Positions 45,019 to 57,293 of a stretch of 64,000 bases of DNA are shown here, one piece after another. The DNA is taken from the NCBI RefSeq assembly GCF_018446385.1, contig NC_056000.1:75340688-75404687 (forward strand). The letters are read 5' to 3'. The stretch's first letter is position 1. Every line of letters begins with the position of its first letter. The stretch is from Zingiber officinale. Lineage: Eukaryota > Streptophyta > Magnoliopsida > Zingiberales > Zingiberaceae. The notes under the pieces were generated by a model. The model did no database searches. It had not been told where the DNA came from and saw only the letters and a list, made by a program, of their open reading frames with translations. Both the position numbers and the translations under genes were made by a program.

Positions 45019-47497
45019 CTAGGATCTTTTGGAGTTCATGTGCCACTCACACTGTTAATTTCATGCTTGAAAGTATTGGCAAGCTTCCATGATATAAAAA
45101 GATTATTAAGCAAGCCAAGTTTTTTACCATTTTTATTTATGCTCACCATAAGACTTTGTCATTGATGAGAAGTTTCAAAAAAGAAGAGAGACATAATCCG
45201 ACCAGGAGTTACTAAGTTTGCATCAAATTTCCTCACATTGCAAAGTTTGATTGTAAAAAAAAAACTAGTTTAAGGGTCATGTTTACAAGTAATTTGTGGG
45301 AAACATGTAAATGGTCAAAAACAAATAAAGGAAAATTGACTTACTTTACTGTGATGAGCATGAGTTTTTGGAATGGTGTGACATTTTGTTTAAAAATATT
45401 TACTCCTTTAGTGAGAGTTCTTCGATTGGTAGATAGAGACAGAAAGTCATCCATGGAGTTTCTATATAGGGAACTTCTTCAAGCTAAAGAAGATATCAAG
45501 ATGACCATGAATAATATGGAATCAAATTATCAACCTATCATAATGATTATTGAGTCAAAAATAAAGGATAGACTTGATACAACATTACATACTACTGTCC
45601 TTTTGTTGAATCCCTATTTTACTATAATGATAGTTCTATTGCTCTTTATGAGGATATTGCAACAGAGATTTTTGAATGCATGAAAATTTTGCATGCTAAT
45701 GAGTTAGATCTACATGATATAATTATTAACAAGGAATTTGTAAAATATAGAGACAAGACTGAGTTATTTGGCAAAACATTGGCAACAAAAGTATGTGGAA
45801 AGAATGATGATAAATTTGCTCTATGTGCATGGTGGAGTGCATACGGTGCTCACACACCCAACTTGCTAAGAGTGATATTGAGAATACTTTCATTAACTAT
45901 AAGTTTATCTGGGTGTGAAAGAAATTAGAGTGCATTTGAAGGGGTAAATTTTAAACTTTAAGTCTTTAATTTGTTTTAAAGTTTATATTTATGTCACTAA
46001 CTATAATATTTATTTTTTTAAAAAAAATCATATAAAGAAAAGAAATAGGTTGGATGCCAACAGGTTGAACAATATAGTATTTGTCCAATTTAATGCTAGA
46101 TTGTTGAACAAATAAAAAAGAGAAAAAGAAAGGAATGTGGATGTCCTCCTTGTAAAAGATGTTTCAAAATCACAAGGTTGGATTGTGGATGGTGGGGAAG
46201 ATGCTGAAGTTGAACTAGGTTCTGGACTCGTGACAAATGGTTGATGAAGCATGTGGAGTATATGATAATTTATAGCCCCGAAGAATCTCTGGAGTGCGAG
46301 AACTTCACGAGGATGACTTTACATCCGAAGAAGAAGAGGAGGATCATAATGATGATATTGAGTTTGTGTCCGATGAAAAGTAAGTTGTTAAAAATTATAG
46401 AGAAGAAGAAGTAGAATAAATGTGATATTTTATTAGTTGCGTAATTTAAAAGTTTGAACTCATTTTAAATTTAATATGTTATGTAATTTTAAACTCATTT
46501 TAAATTTGATGTTATTGTGTTAGAGTTATAGTATGTGATATATTATGTAATTTATGTGGATACCATAAAATTAGCCTAGCGATGCTTAATTTTCGTCTAG
46601 GCAGCCTAGGCACTAGGTACTAGTCTAGCACCCGACTAGCGCCTAACAAATTTTAGAACATAGCCCATAATAAATGTAGATATCAGAATTATGCATGTGT
46701 GGCTGTTGATAAAGTCTGATTACGAGTCCCAAGTTAAAAGTTTTAATCCTTCGACAATTTACTAAAGGGCACACGTAGCTTTCTGAATTTACCAAAAAGC
46801 ACATGCTACTTTGATATTTACTAAAGAATGCACCTTTTAAGTGCATTTCCCATTTTATCCTTCTGACAGATCTGACTTTTTACTTTTCTCTATTATTTCT
46901 TACTCTCTCTTCTATTCTTCTCTCCTATGCATGTAACTAATCTTATTTTTCCTCTCCTCTCTTCTCTTTCTTCTCTTTTTTTTCATACGTGCATGTATAT
47001 CAAGCCCACGATGTTTAGAGTTTAGTTAATTTTTTGATAACATTTTAATACATTTGGAGAAGTCAAAATAATCAATAAATAGCATATTTGAACTCTTTAT
47101 AACCCCAGAAATCGATCCATTATTTATTTCAGCTTCTACAGAGGTATAGAATTATAATAATGATGAATAGACAAAACTCCTCATGCGTGGGCCTAACATG
47201 GAGGTTTTTTTACTGATTTTTTTATTACATTTTAACACCTTATAGATGTCAAAATAAATAATGGATAGCATATTTGAACTCCTTGTAACATCATAAATCC
47301 ATAGGAACTGAAATGGGTACAGTCGTTCCTGTGGATTTATGATGTTACAAGGAGTTCAAATATGTTATTCATTGTTTATTTTAACATCTATAAGATGTTA
47401 AAATATATATAAAAAAAAAGAATCAGCAAAAATGTCTAAATATTGGGTCTGATATAAATCGTATCAGCTTGAGTACTAATATTCCCCCCATACCCAG

Positions 47498-47617
47498 CTT
47501 GCAGAGGTAAAAGGACACCAGAACTGGGTGAAAGTTTCAAGAGAGTACCTCAAGTTTCCAGGGGGAGGAACTCAATTTAAACAAGGTGCCCTTCACTACA
47601 TTGATGTCATCCAAGAG
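47498..47617 (+). pseudogene. Captured exon of PMT-type methyltransferase, copy 1
   Basis: Forty open codons after a CCCAG acceptor: LAEVKGHQNWVKVSREYLKF, then PGGGTQFKQGALHYIDVIQE. The motif pair HQNWV and GGGTQFK..ALHYID is characteristic of plant PMT (DUF248, QUA2-related) Golgi putative methyltransferases, where it precedes the SAM-binding core. Only this exon and pieces of flanking intron are present, so it cannot encode an enzyme. SREYL, where the other copy has SGEYL, is a private change. Confidence 0.8.
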
Positions 47618-48336
47618 GTTGAGTACTGGTCTTAAGTGATTGTGACTTGTATGATTGTTTAATTTAAGCATTTGCTTGTTCCTTCTACCTGTATGTGCTT
47701 GAGGATTTTTCATTCTTGATTGCCCAAACTAGTGGCATACAGTGTTGGAGCAATCATAGACACATCCATAATGAAATGAAGAGTTCCTAAAATAGTTGAG
47801 CATTCCTAATAGAGTGAGACCCACATTGGGCCTAATATGGAATCATATCAGGCTCACGTTGGGCCTGATATGGAATCATATCAGGCCTAACATGGACCTG
47901 ATATGATTCATATCAAGCCTAACGTGGAGATTTTTTGCTGATTCTTTTTTCTTATATTGTAACACATTCTAACAGTCAAAATAAACAATGTATAACATAT
48001 TTAAACTCCTTGCAACATCAGGAATTCACAGGAATTGAAATGGGTACAATCGGAGCTTTCTAGGTCCATTAGTGGATTTTGATCGAAATTCACTGATGGA
48101 CCTAGAGACCTCAGATTACACCCATTTCAATTTCTGTGGATTCCTAAGGTTACAAGGAGTTCAAATATGCTATTCATTATTTATTTTGGCTTATCAGATA
48201 TGTTAAAATGTAATAAGGAAGAATCGGTAAAAATCTCCAAGTTGGGCATGATATGATTCAATCAGCAAAAATCTCTAAATATTGGGCCTAATATGAATCA
48301 TATTAGCTTGAGTACTGATATTCCCCCCATACCTAG

Positions 48337-48456
48337 CTTGCAGAGGTAAAAGGACACCAGAACTGGGTGAAAGTTTCAGGAGAGTACCTCAAGTTTCCAA
48401 GGGGAGGAGCTCAGTTTAAACAAGGTGCCCTTCACTACATTGATGTCATCCAAGAG
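48337..48456 (+). pseudogene. Captured exon of PMT-type methyltransferase, copy 2
   Basis: Forty open codons, 839 bp downstream of copy 1 in the same orientation. It keeps VSGEYLKF but has PRGGAQFK where copy 1 has PGGGTQFK. The surrounding intron-like DNA is also duplicated (about 48265-48690 against 47420-47900). Neither copy has a stop or frameshift. Confidence 0.8.
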
Positions 48457-49345
48457 GTTGAGTACTGACCTTAAGTGATTATGACTTGTATGATTGTTTA
48501 AATTAAGCACTTGCTTGTTCCTTCTACCTGTATGTGCTTGAGGATTTTTCATTCTTGATTGCACCAAACTAGTGGCGCAGTGTTGGAGCAATCATAAACA
48601 CATCCATTATGAAATGAAGAGTTCCTAAAACAGTTGAGCATTCCTAATAGAGTGAGACTCACATTGGGCTTGATATGGAATCATATTAAGTCTAACATGT
48701 GTTTGATATGATTCATATAAGGCCTAATACATTTAGAGAAGTTAAAATAAACGATTGCGCCCATTTAAGTTTCTGTAGATTTCTGATGTTACAAGGAGTT
48801 CAAATATGCTATCCATTGTTTATTTTGACATCTACAAGGTGTTAAAATGTAATAAAAAAATCAGTAAAAAAAACCTCCATGTTAGGCCCACGCATGAGGA
48901 GTTTTGTCTATTCATCATTATTATAATTTTATACCTATGTAGAAGCTGAAATAAATAATGGATCGATTTTTGGGGTTATAAAAAGTTCAAATATGTTATT
49001 TATTGATTATTTTGACTTCTCCAAATGTATTAAAATGTTATCAAAAAATCAACGAAACTCTAAACGTCGTGGGTCTGATATGCATGTACGTATGAAAAAA
49101 AAAAAAAAAAAGAGAGGAGAGGAAAAATAAGATTAATTACATGCATATGAGAGAAGAATAGAAGAGAGGGTAAGAAATAACAGAGAAAAGTAAAAAGTCT
49201 GATTTGTCAGAAGGATAAAATTGAAAATGTATTTAAAAAAATACGTTCTTTAGTAAATATCAAAATAACGTATACTTTTTGATGAATTCAAAAAGCTACG
49301 TGCATCCTTTGATAAATTATCATTGATCCTTTAAAATTTAAAAGG

Positions 49346-49973
49346 TGAGATTAGATTGATGCTCTATTAAACGATCAGTATTTTCAGAATGATCATTTCA
49401 CTGAATAAAAATTCTTATGGTATATCATAGTTGAGATTCAACGCTCAAATACTTAATTAACAATTTAGAAAGTCTAACCGCTGGATGCACCGGAAGCCAG
49501 ATATAATCAGGCAGTTGATGGTTTGCCCTATAACATTTGATGAAACTTTCGGACAAAGGATATTTTAGAAACTAAATATATCCTTTATAAATTCATATAT
49601 CCTTTAAAAGTTTGTAGAAATCTGAGAGTCAGAATGCCGAAGAATGTATGTATTTATTTATTCCATTTTTAGCAAACTGTGAATCGCAATTGTCTGATGT
49701 CGTTGACAGTATTCCAGTTTCTTTCTCCCACAATTATTAACAAAAAAAAAAAAAAAAAGTCAAAAGGGACCCAACACATCCCATCCTGCGGCATCGCCCT
49801 CAGAATATTCCCCCGTCTCCTCTTGTACAACCCCCAACGTTCAACAAGCAGACAACGTTCGCTTCGGCGTGAGGATCGAAGTTTGGTCGCCGCCTCGTTC
49901 CTTAAATCCCCCCTCTCTCTGTCTCTTCGTGGGAGATCGCGTAGAATCGGAAGAGGAAGAGGAAGAGGAAGAG
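49346..49973 (+). promoter_or_regulatory. Upstream region of the PHF1/SEC12-like gene
   Basis: No other gene was seen. A poly-A run lies at 49741-49757 and a GC-richer probable 5' leader at about 49790-49973. An in-frame ATG at 49869 would add 35 mostly acidic residues. The ATG at 49974 gives the start expected for the family and is preferred. Confidence 0.5.
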
Positions 49974-52900
49974 ATGGAGGGCGACGACACGGCGGGACCG
50001 GCGACGTGCGCGGCGTGGATCCGGGGACCGGAGAAGCGGCTGCTGGTGGTGATGGGAAGGGCGAGGAATCACTCCTGCCCTCCCGTGATCGACATCATCG
50101 AGTTCGACCCCAAGACCGCTTCTCTCTCCCCCGATCCCCTGGTTCGTATTCGGTCCCCTTGCTCGTCTTTTGATTATACCCGTTGGTTTTTGGGTTACGT
50201 TGACCAAGAGTGACATTGAATTGTGTCGCAGGCGAGGTTCGTGATCAGGGATGAGGAGGGAGGCGACCCACTGGGGATCGCGGTGCACCCTAGTGGGGAC
50301 GAGTTCGTTTGCTCCACCGCCAGCGGCTGCAGGTGAACTTTTCATCTATTTTACAGTTTAGGGGTTTCAAAAGATTCGGGTAATTACTACCTGCCACGTT
50401 ACTTTGTCGTTGATGAAGATCTCGATTGTTGGGAAAAAAGAAGAAGTTAATTTAGATGATTTAACTTTATCTAAGATAGTTTACCCAAACAAGCCTCAAC
50501 TTGTGGTGAGTAGAATTTAATGCAACACTGGTATTTTAGATGTACTTTGAAATCATGAGGCTGTATATTGATTATCTTGGAAAGCAACTTCCACCTGACT
50601 TCAATGCTGATTGATATGGCGTGGAATGTGGGGCCCCCGAGGTTGAGGTCAAAGTCATGGAAGCCGATTGATGTGATAGTCAAAGTCAAGGAGAGGTCAA
50701 CATTCGGTGCTAGCATGATCATATGTCTGGACCGGGTGTTCTAGCTGATCAGACCTCTTGTCTGATCGGATCCTGAGCCCCTCAAGATCGATGAAACCCC
50801 AATCGATATAAGTGTCCTTCAGAGTCGAGTTTGCTTAGTCACTCGGGGTGGGGCTAGCTCGGTTACACCTTTCGGCCAAGTATCCTAGCCGATCGGGCTT
50901 ATGGTCCGATCAGATGTGCTAAACATACGGTCCGACCGGACTCTGTAGCCAAGTGAAGAGGTCCGACCTATTTCATAGTTAAGATTATAAAAAAATAGAA
51001 CTTTTTATTTATGGTACGTTGAAATGGATCATTTTGTGATAATCCTACATGCTTAACTAAAAAAATTAGTAATGAAAACTCATGATATTTCAGACCTATT
51101 TTCATGTGAAAGATTCTTGCAATTCCTTTTCCCTTTATATTTTGTCTTCAACAAATCAAATGCTTCCTCTTTTGTAGAATGACAAATTTATTGTTTTTTT
51201 GCTTTTAACTTTCAGTGAGAAATTTCAGAAAACAGTTCATCTCTTTTGTTTGCAGATTATATGACTTAGATTATCACAATTTGGGTATAAAGATCCTAGT
51301 CAAGGATCTTCCAGCTATCCAGTCCATTGGCACTCAGAAATGTCTGGCATTTAGTACAGATGGTTTGAAATTTGCTGTTGGTGGAGAAGTATGTATTTTC
51401 TTGCATCCTAGACTATTCATTAATTGTAATTCTCTATCCAGCAACCGATTTGAACTTAATTAAAATATATAAATTGAAAATAGAGAAAACCTATGCTGAT
51501 GTGTAGGATAAGTCTATAACTCTATAAATACAATGTGTGCACTACACAATCATATAATGAGTGTGCTTTGATGCTCTGCTTCAACATCTACTTAATTGAA
51601 CAGTGAAAGTGTTTTTTTTATTACTTCAGGATGGACATCTTAGAATAATTCATTGGCCAACATTGAATTTGCTCTTAGATGAGCCAAAAGCTCACAACTC
51701 TTTTAGAGACATGGATATCAGGTAAAGCAGCTCTTTTGCATCACTCTTTATTTCTCCTCTTGTAATTACATTATCATTGATATGCTCTTGCACAGAATAG
51801 AGGGCTATCGGAATCCCACACTACTTTGTGTTTGACTTGATGTGAAGAGCATCATGTCTGCTTATCTTGCATATTTTCAACCACCCATAAGTTGATCCGA
51901 TATTTTTCATGTTAAGCAGCTTGAAGTTTGTATCTGATGACCTAATTAAATTTGTTTTCCATTTGTCTATTCTGATTGGGGTAGAAATATATGGGATAAT
52001 TTGATAACACATTTCTGATAAGAAGAGCCTTAGGTAGAGATATGGTTATTAACCTCCAATAACATTTAATTCTGCATATAAATGAGATTATTATGAAATT
52101 GCTTTAGATTAATCTTATGAAATGTAATGTATTCCTGATTAAGTATGAGTTGGAACATGAATAAACTTGATATTAAAGTATCTGAAAACTTGTCAAAATA
52201 TGAACTACTGAACTACATGATAGAGTTGCAGAAATATTCTTAATTTGGAACTTTAGTAACTAGTTAACGGTAACTGGGATCAATTTTTCCTGAGCTAACT
52301 GATTAATTATGAGTTTTTCCATAGGTTACTTTCAAAATAGTACGATCACTAGATTTACCTCTTAAGTGCCACACGTTACTTATAATAATCATCATGGTGA
52401 TGGGTTGATGCTTACACAGTACATTTTCTTTGAACTTTATTTATCAGCTTAGACTCAGAATTCTTAGTTTCAACATCTACTGATGGTTCTGCAAGAATAT
52501 GGAAGATAGCTGAGGGTGTTCCATTAGCCTCATTAACTCGCACTGCAGTAAGCTTCCCCTTCAGGGTCATGTATTTGTTGTTTATAAAGTTCCGAGGTCT
52601 GTTGTTTATAATGTCTTTTCTATGGCATGTTTCAGGATGAGAAGATTGAGTGTTGCCGATTTTCTAGAGATGGAACAAAACCCTTCTTATTTTGCACTGG
52701 CCAAAAAGGTTGCTAACCATCAACCTAAAAAAGTCATTTCAATTACTACTTATTTTCTGAATAGTCTCGAATTTGGCTGAAAATAGGTAATAAAGCGGTA
52801 ACTACAGTATGGGATATTAGTACATGGAACAGAATTGGTTATAAGAAGCTAATGGGAAAGCCTATTTCTGTTCTTTCAATTAGCTTGGATGGGAAGTACC

Positions 52901-55002
52901 TTGGACTGTAAGTGCTCTTGGAAATTTGTTAATCCAATTGTTTATACGTGTACTTAATTTTTCAATGAGAATAAGCCTTGTTCCACTCTTAGTAAAATGC
53001 AATAGTTGGTAAATCAAATTCACATATAAAAACCATCAAATGTGCTGAAGAAAGTTCTTCAGGTCATTTTGCACTGATGGAGACAATTGACACTTTCCTC
53101 TAAAAGTCTGTAAGGGCAAAAATAAAGTTCCATAGGCCAATTTTTAATTTGGCATACTTTGGATAATGATAAACCTATTTTGGAAAATAATGTTGTCTAA
53201 TAGTTCCATGTTGAAAGTCAATGTTTGAGAAGTTGAAGAATCAGTCAAAAGGTGTGTAATCATGTCTTTATTCTTTGTAAGAAATCCTAAGAGTCGATCA
53301 AAGTTTATGAGTCATGTATGTTTTATTTCCTATGTTCTAAGAGTCCACCATTTAGTATAAATGTGTATTGTTGGAGAGATAAACCGAATGAAGGGGAGAC
53401 CACTGCATAGATTCAGTTGATTGAAGTGTAACCCCAATTGGAAATAAAAGAGAGCAACAGTGGTTGTAGGTGGTGGTGTGCAAATGTTATAGGTGCTATG
53501 GAAGAGGCATTAGATCTATTGATAAACCTAATGGCGTAAGAAGGGAATGGGTTGGAGAAGGAAACAATAGCTTGATAAAAGTCAAGGGAGGAGAGAGGCA
53601 AGGAAGAAGAGACGTGGGATTCAGATTGTGTAGATACCTCTTGGTGCAGAGAAGGGGGTAGAGGAGAGGGGACAGTTGAGGGAGAAAGCAGGGAAAGAAA
53701 TTAGATGAAGATGAAGCAACTTCAAGTTGATTTCAGTGATCGTGCAAGCCGCCTTTAGATAACCATTAGATCCAAGATTCCTGCCAACTTCACTAAACCC
53801 ATCACATGTCCATTTTTAATACTAAGCACCCAGCAAAACTAAACTAAGATTCCTGGATAAAAATTTAATTAACTTTTTCAATATGAGGTTGCTAAATAGC
53901 TATGCTTTACTACTATTGCAACAATTTCTTCCGCCTGTATCATCTCTCTTTCTCCATATCCAGCTCTATTGTAGTTCCTATATCTTGTTTTATTAGCCCA
54001 TCCTACCATCATTATGCAATTTCCATGCTCCATAGATCATATTCTCTGATAATTGTTGAATGAGCTTGTATTTACATGCTAATAAGTTAAAGACAGTGAT
54101 ACGTGTGTAGAAATAGTTAATTCTTAGCTTATACATGTCATTCCTTTGTCAACGAACATTTGGCTATCATTCCTTGAAACAGTGGCAGCAAAGATGGTGA
54201 TATGTGTGTAGTCGAAGTGAACACAATGTCAATTTCTCACTTGAGTAAGAAGCTTCATCTAGGCACTCCCATTTCATTGATGGAATTTGCTCCTAAAGAA
54301 AGGTATCGACATGGTTTACATCCTTAAAGTAAGCTAGACATTTCCTTGATGCTTCTTTTTTTTCCCCCTCTGAATTACCAAGTTTTTATTTCAAGACAGG
54401 AAGGAAAATAGTCTCATCTGCAACTTAAGATGTTTGCTAATTAAAATCTAATAAAAAATGTTTGCTCAAATCGATTAGCAGGTAGCAAAATATTAAGGCA
54501 ACTGATGGGTTGTAATTGATAAGCTGGAAATTGCATGCTTTAGATAGTTTTTTTTCCCCTTTATTAGCACTTTCGTTTAATAACTTGTCAATTTACATTT
54601 TACAAATATGGAGTTTTCACGCCCAAGATGTTCATCCAATTAGTTCAAACTTTCCCTTGTGGATCATGCAGGGTTGTTATTTCTACTTCCAGTCAATGGG
54701 GGTTCAAGCTCACCAAACTCAATGTACCTGCAGATTGGAAAGGTATATCATTCTATTTCATTCTTAATTTTCTCATCTTGTATGATTTAGGGCTTTGGGT
54801 TTTGATGCCTTGTTTTCCTCGTACAGAGTGGCAGATCTACTTGATATTGGTGGGCCTCTTTTTGGCTTCACTAATCGTGTTCTATATATTGTATGAGAAT
54901 TCTGATTCATTCTGGAACTTCCCTCTTGGCAAAGACCAACCTGGAAGATTTCGACCAGTGGCCTTCACCGATTCTCAACCTTCAGACGATGGCCCCTGGT
55001 GA
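49974..55002 (+). CDS. PHF1: SEC12/PHF1-like ER membrane WD40 protein, ten exons
   Basis: Exons: 49974-50141, 50232-50332, 51256-51388, 51630-51721, 52448-52547, 52636-52708, 52787-52907, 54183-54302, 54672-54742 and 54827-55002. These give 1155 bp and 384 residues, with GT-AG introns and all phases joining. Residues 1 to about 325 form a WD40-type propeller (TCAAWIRGPEK, CLAFSTDGLKFAVGGEDG, VSTSTDGSARIWKI, VLSISLDGKYLGLGSKDGD). One transmembrane helix at about 330-347 and a 37-residue lumenal tail follow, the SEC12 family topology. SEC12 activates Sar1 for COPII budding; PHF1 is the plant relative that helps phosphate transporters leave the ER. The first blade reads VVMGRARNHSCPP and lacks the glycine-rich potassium loop of true SEC12, which favours PHF1. 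The symbol is less certain than the family. Confidence 0.92.
50580..50985. repeat. Retroelement-like insertion in PHF1/SEC12-like intron 2
   Basis: A GC-richer segment with CTGATCAGACCTCTTGTCTG, GATCGGGCTTATGGTCCGAT and GGTCCGACCGGACTC, the short palindromes common in LTRs. It lies in an otherwise AT-rich intron. No ends were identified. Confidence 0.4.
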
Positions 55003-56460
55003 GGACTCGAGACTCATGTCAAGTTCGGTCCAAGACTCACAATAGCCTACCTATCTCAATATCCTCTAAATTGTTGCACTCGAGTGTTTTCATTTATGCA
55101 AATGGTCCAGAGATTGATTGCCAACGCCTAAGGTAATTTTATTTTTTCATGGAGACTATTCAGGGATAAACAAGGGCAATGCCTGCCATGGCACTGTTAG
55201 TGGGTTCACCCTCTGGAGGAATGAAATCTCACACATATTTTTCAATACAAAATATTAAGTTTAATTTGACTGAAACACAGAAAAGCTTTTTTAGCCATGT
55301 CTATAATATAACCTGCAAACTCCATACTCCACCTAGATAGAGCCTTAGGGGTACTACCAGGGCCCATATATGATACATGATATATGTGGCTGTGGGGACT
55401 CAGTGAACACTGACAGGATTGGAAGAGCAAAAGAAGTGGTGTCAGACGAGGAGTATATAATTTGCAAAAGGATCGAGTGGAGTCAGATGGATATTATATA
55501 TATGCACATATGTGTTGCCTCGAGAGGAACTGAAGGTGAGCATGCATATCTAAAAGCTACTGCTCTCCTTGCCTTGCTCGAATGTCACTAGGTCAGCTGC
55601 ATGTGAAACCTGGAGATGGCAGAATACATATGTAGAAACTTGATGCTCGGTTCAGGCCATTTGTCAATTAGTTCACTGTTCAATATGGATTGTGGGGAGG
55701 GAGAATGAAAGAGAGACTTCATGATGAATGAGTGCGAGAATGAATCATACAGCAGAGGCAGGCATGCAGCCATATGCATTGCCTAGGACGTCTCTCTCCC
55801 TGTGCAATTCTATTGATTAATATTTCAGATTTATTAGGCGGGATCACATTTCTACGGATGTATATTTTTTAAAAAAAAATCCCTTCCACCTATAGTTATT
55901 TGATGGTCGAATATAAATTGATGTTGTAATTTATTTTTCGTCACATAATCTAAGACGGATTAAGTGTAATATCTAGATCAACATGATAACTTTTTACTAC
56001 CATTCTATTGATTAATACTTTCTATTCTAATCCTGAGCCAACTAGATGAATCAACTTTAGCCATGCACACCATTGCCACCTACAAGCAATGTGTGGTAAT
56101 TAATGATGTGGATAGAGGAGGTGTTCCTGCAAGGGTTTTGTCAATGTTGGATAGATAGTTAGACCAACCTCATTTTTCCACTAGTTGTCAGATGAATGAA
56201 TTATCATGCCATTGTCGTGGTATAATGATTAGATCCTCTAATAAATAATTAAAAGATTTAAGGTCTAAATCTGAACTATCTTATATTGTAAGAGATTTTT
56301 CCTCTAGTGAGAAGCAGATCTAAGAACATTGATTGTATGAATGAATTTTCACGAGTATTTTCTGATTTACTTTGATGATCAGTAAAAAAAAAATTTATCG
56401 AGCACATTAGTCATTTCTAAAATTAATCGATTCAAAAAACTAAATATATACTAACTAAAA
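55003..56460. other. Downstream region of PHF1/SEC12-like gene, no gene seen
   Basis: The first few hundred bases probably include the 3' untranslated region. Short open frames here (55242-55779) overlap on both strands and have no recognised domain. Confidence 0.5.
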
Positions 56461-56499
56461 ATATAAAAATAAAATAAAAATGAATTATCTTCACCTTAC

Positions 56500-57035
56500 C
56501 TGCAATTAGGGTATCTTGCATGACATTACTAGATGCTGTAGAAGTATATGTTGAAATTTTATGTCTTTTTAAGGTGGTGCGAATCTCAAAAATCTTATTC
56601 ACATACATGAACAAGGACTTTCCTTCTCCCTTTGTCATTTGATACCCATTCCAAAGCTCCATGGATGGTCGGGAAGGTGACAAAATAAAGGGAATATATA
56701 TAACAAGTTAAAATAAAATAGAAATAATATATTTTAATCAAATTTAATTTAAGTGTAAACATAAACCTTTGTCATGAGGATGCTGGAATCAGAACTAGTG
56801 AATGTGGTAGTAATGCAAGCAATAAAAAATAATAATGAGAAGGAGATAGTCAGAAATAGATTCCAATGGTTTTAAGTTGAAAAGGAGAGGTGGGGTGAGG
56901 GCTGTGTGATTTCTGGTTATGGAGGGCGTGGCTAGTCCTCCATGGATGGGTACGCAAGTTTGGTTTGGGCATGCAATCATCGACTGGATAGCTGTGAGGG
57001 TGTCACAGGAGATCCCAAAAGATTTTCTTAAAGAT
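56500..57035 (-). other. Exon-like minus-strand segments, unidentified
   Basis: Minus-strand 56683-56515 reads ELWNGYQMTKGEGKSLFMYV, ends just before a GTAAGG donor and could be one exon. A second frame at 57040-56795 includes AIQSMIACPNQTC. I recognise neither. They may be gene fragments or chance open frames. Confidence 0.25.
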
Positions 57036-57043
57036 ATCACTAA

Positions 57044-57253
57044 GGGTGTGTTTGGTTCAAGTCATCATGTATAATCTTGGTTATGTGATTACCAGGTAAT
57101 CACATAACCAAGGTTATAGGGAATAAAACATAACCAAATGTTGTTTGGTTCAACTTAGGTAATGCAACAAAAACTTGTTTGTTTGAAGGTTTTAATGAAT
57201 ACCCTAGTTTAATATTTTACCGTATTACCCTCAATTACAAAACCAACAATACA

Positions 57254-57293
<40 letters not shown>

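Larger units (their letters stand above)
35620..46383 (+). pseudogene. hAT transposase, broken into four blocks
   Basis: Coding remains run in order along the plus strand. Block 1 (35620-36190) is a BED-type zinc finger with LIDPKNLDKI, but the expected first Cys of KCKLC is Tyr; it ends at NAIDNDS. Block 2 (36320-36595) has KQLIEVVGQFRPGFK, WAKNGCLIMIDAWSD and CKEGTIFLEYK. Block 3 (43709-43739) is a 10-residue shred, KLTREK. Block 4 (45019-46383) has IFWSSCATHTVNFML, RPGVTKFASNFLTLQS, the C-terminal dimerisation region (WWSAYGAHTPNLLR, SGCERN then a stop where Trp is expected), RLDANRLNNIVFVQFNARLL and an acidic tail. Stops and frameshifts break all parts. About 40 residues between blocks 2 and 3 are missing, so a deletion accompanied the insertions. 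Confidence 0.88.
34318..46663 (+). mobile_element. hAT (Ac-type) transposon with nested insertions
   Basis: Left end CAATGTTCTAAAAC and right end TTTTAGAACATAG form matching terminal inverted repeats. They are flanked by an identical 8-bp duplication CCCATAAT (34310-34317 and 46664-46671), the hAT hallmark. The 12.3-kb span includes about 8.4 kb of later insertions, leaving roughly 3.9 kb of hAT. Left subterminal DNA has CCTAGGCACC-type motifs that recur inverted at the right end. A GC-rich repeat region lies at 34650-34910 and a 70-bp AT-rich array at about 35040-35480. The transposase remains are annotated separately. Confidence 0.93.
46735..49345. mobile_element. Large inverted-repeat element carrying captured PMT exons
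   Basis: The arms at about 46735-47235 and 48865-49345 are inverted copies of each other. Matching landmarks include ACTCCTCATGCGTGGGCCTA on the left and its complement near 48890, the pyrimidine-rich ends at 46870-46980 and 49100-49200, and TTATCCTTCTGACAGATC. Inside are further short inverted repeats based on ATTTGAACTCCTTGTAACAT in both orientations, and a direct duplication carrying a host exon. No transposase was found. Long TIRs with captured exons fit a Pack-MULE-like or foldback element. No target duplication could be assigned. The left arm begins about 65 bp beyond the hAT. Confidence 0.8.
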
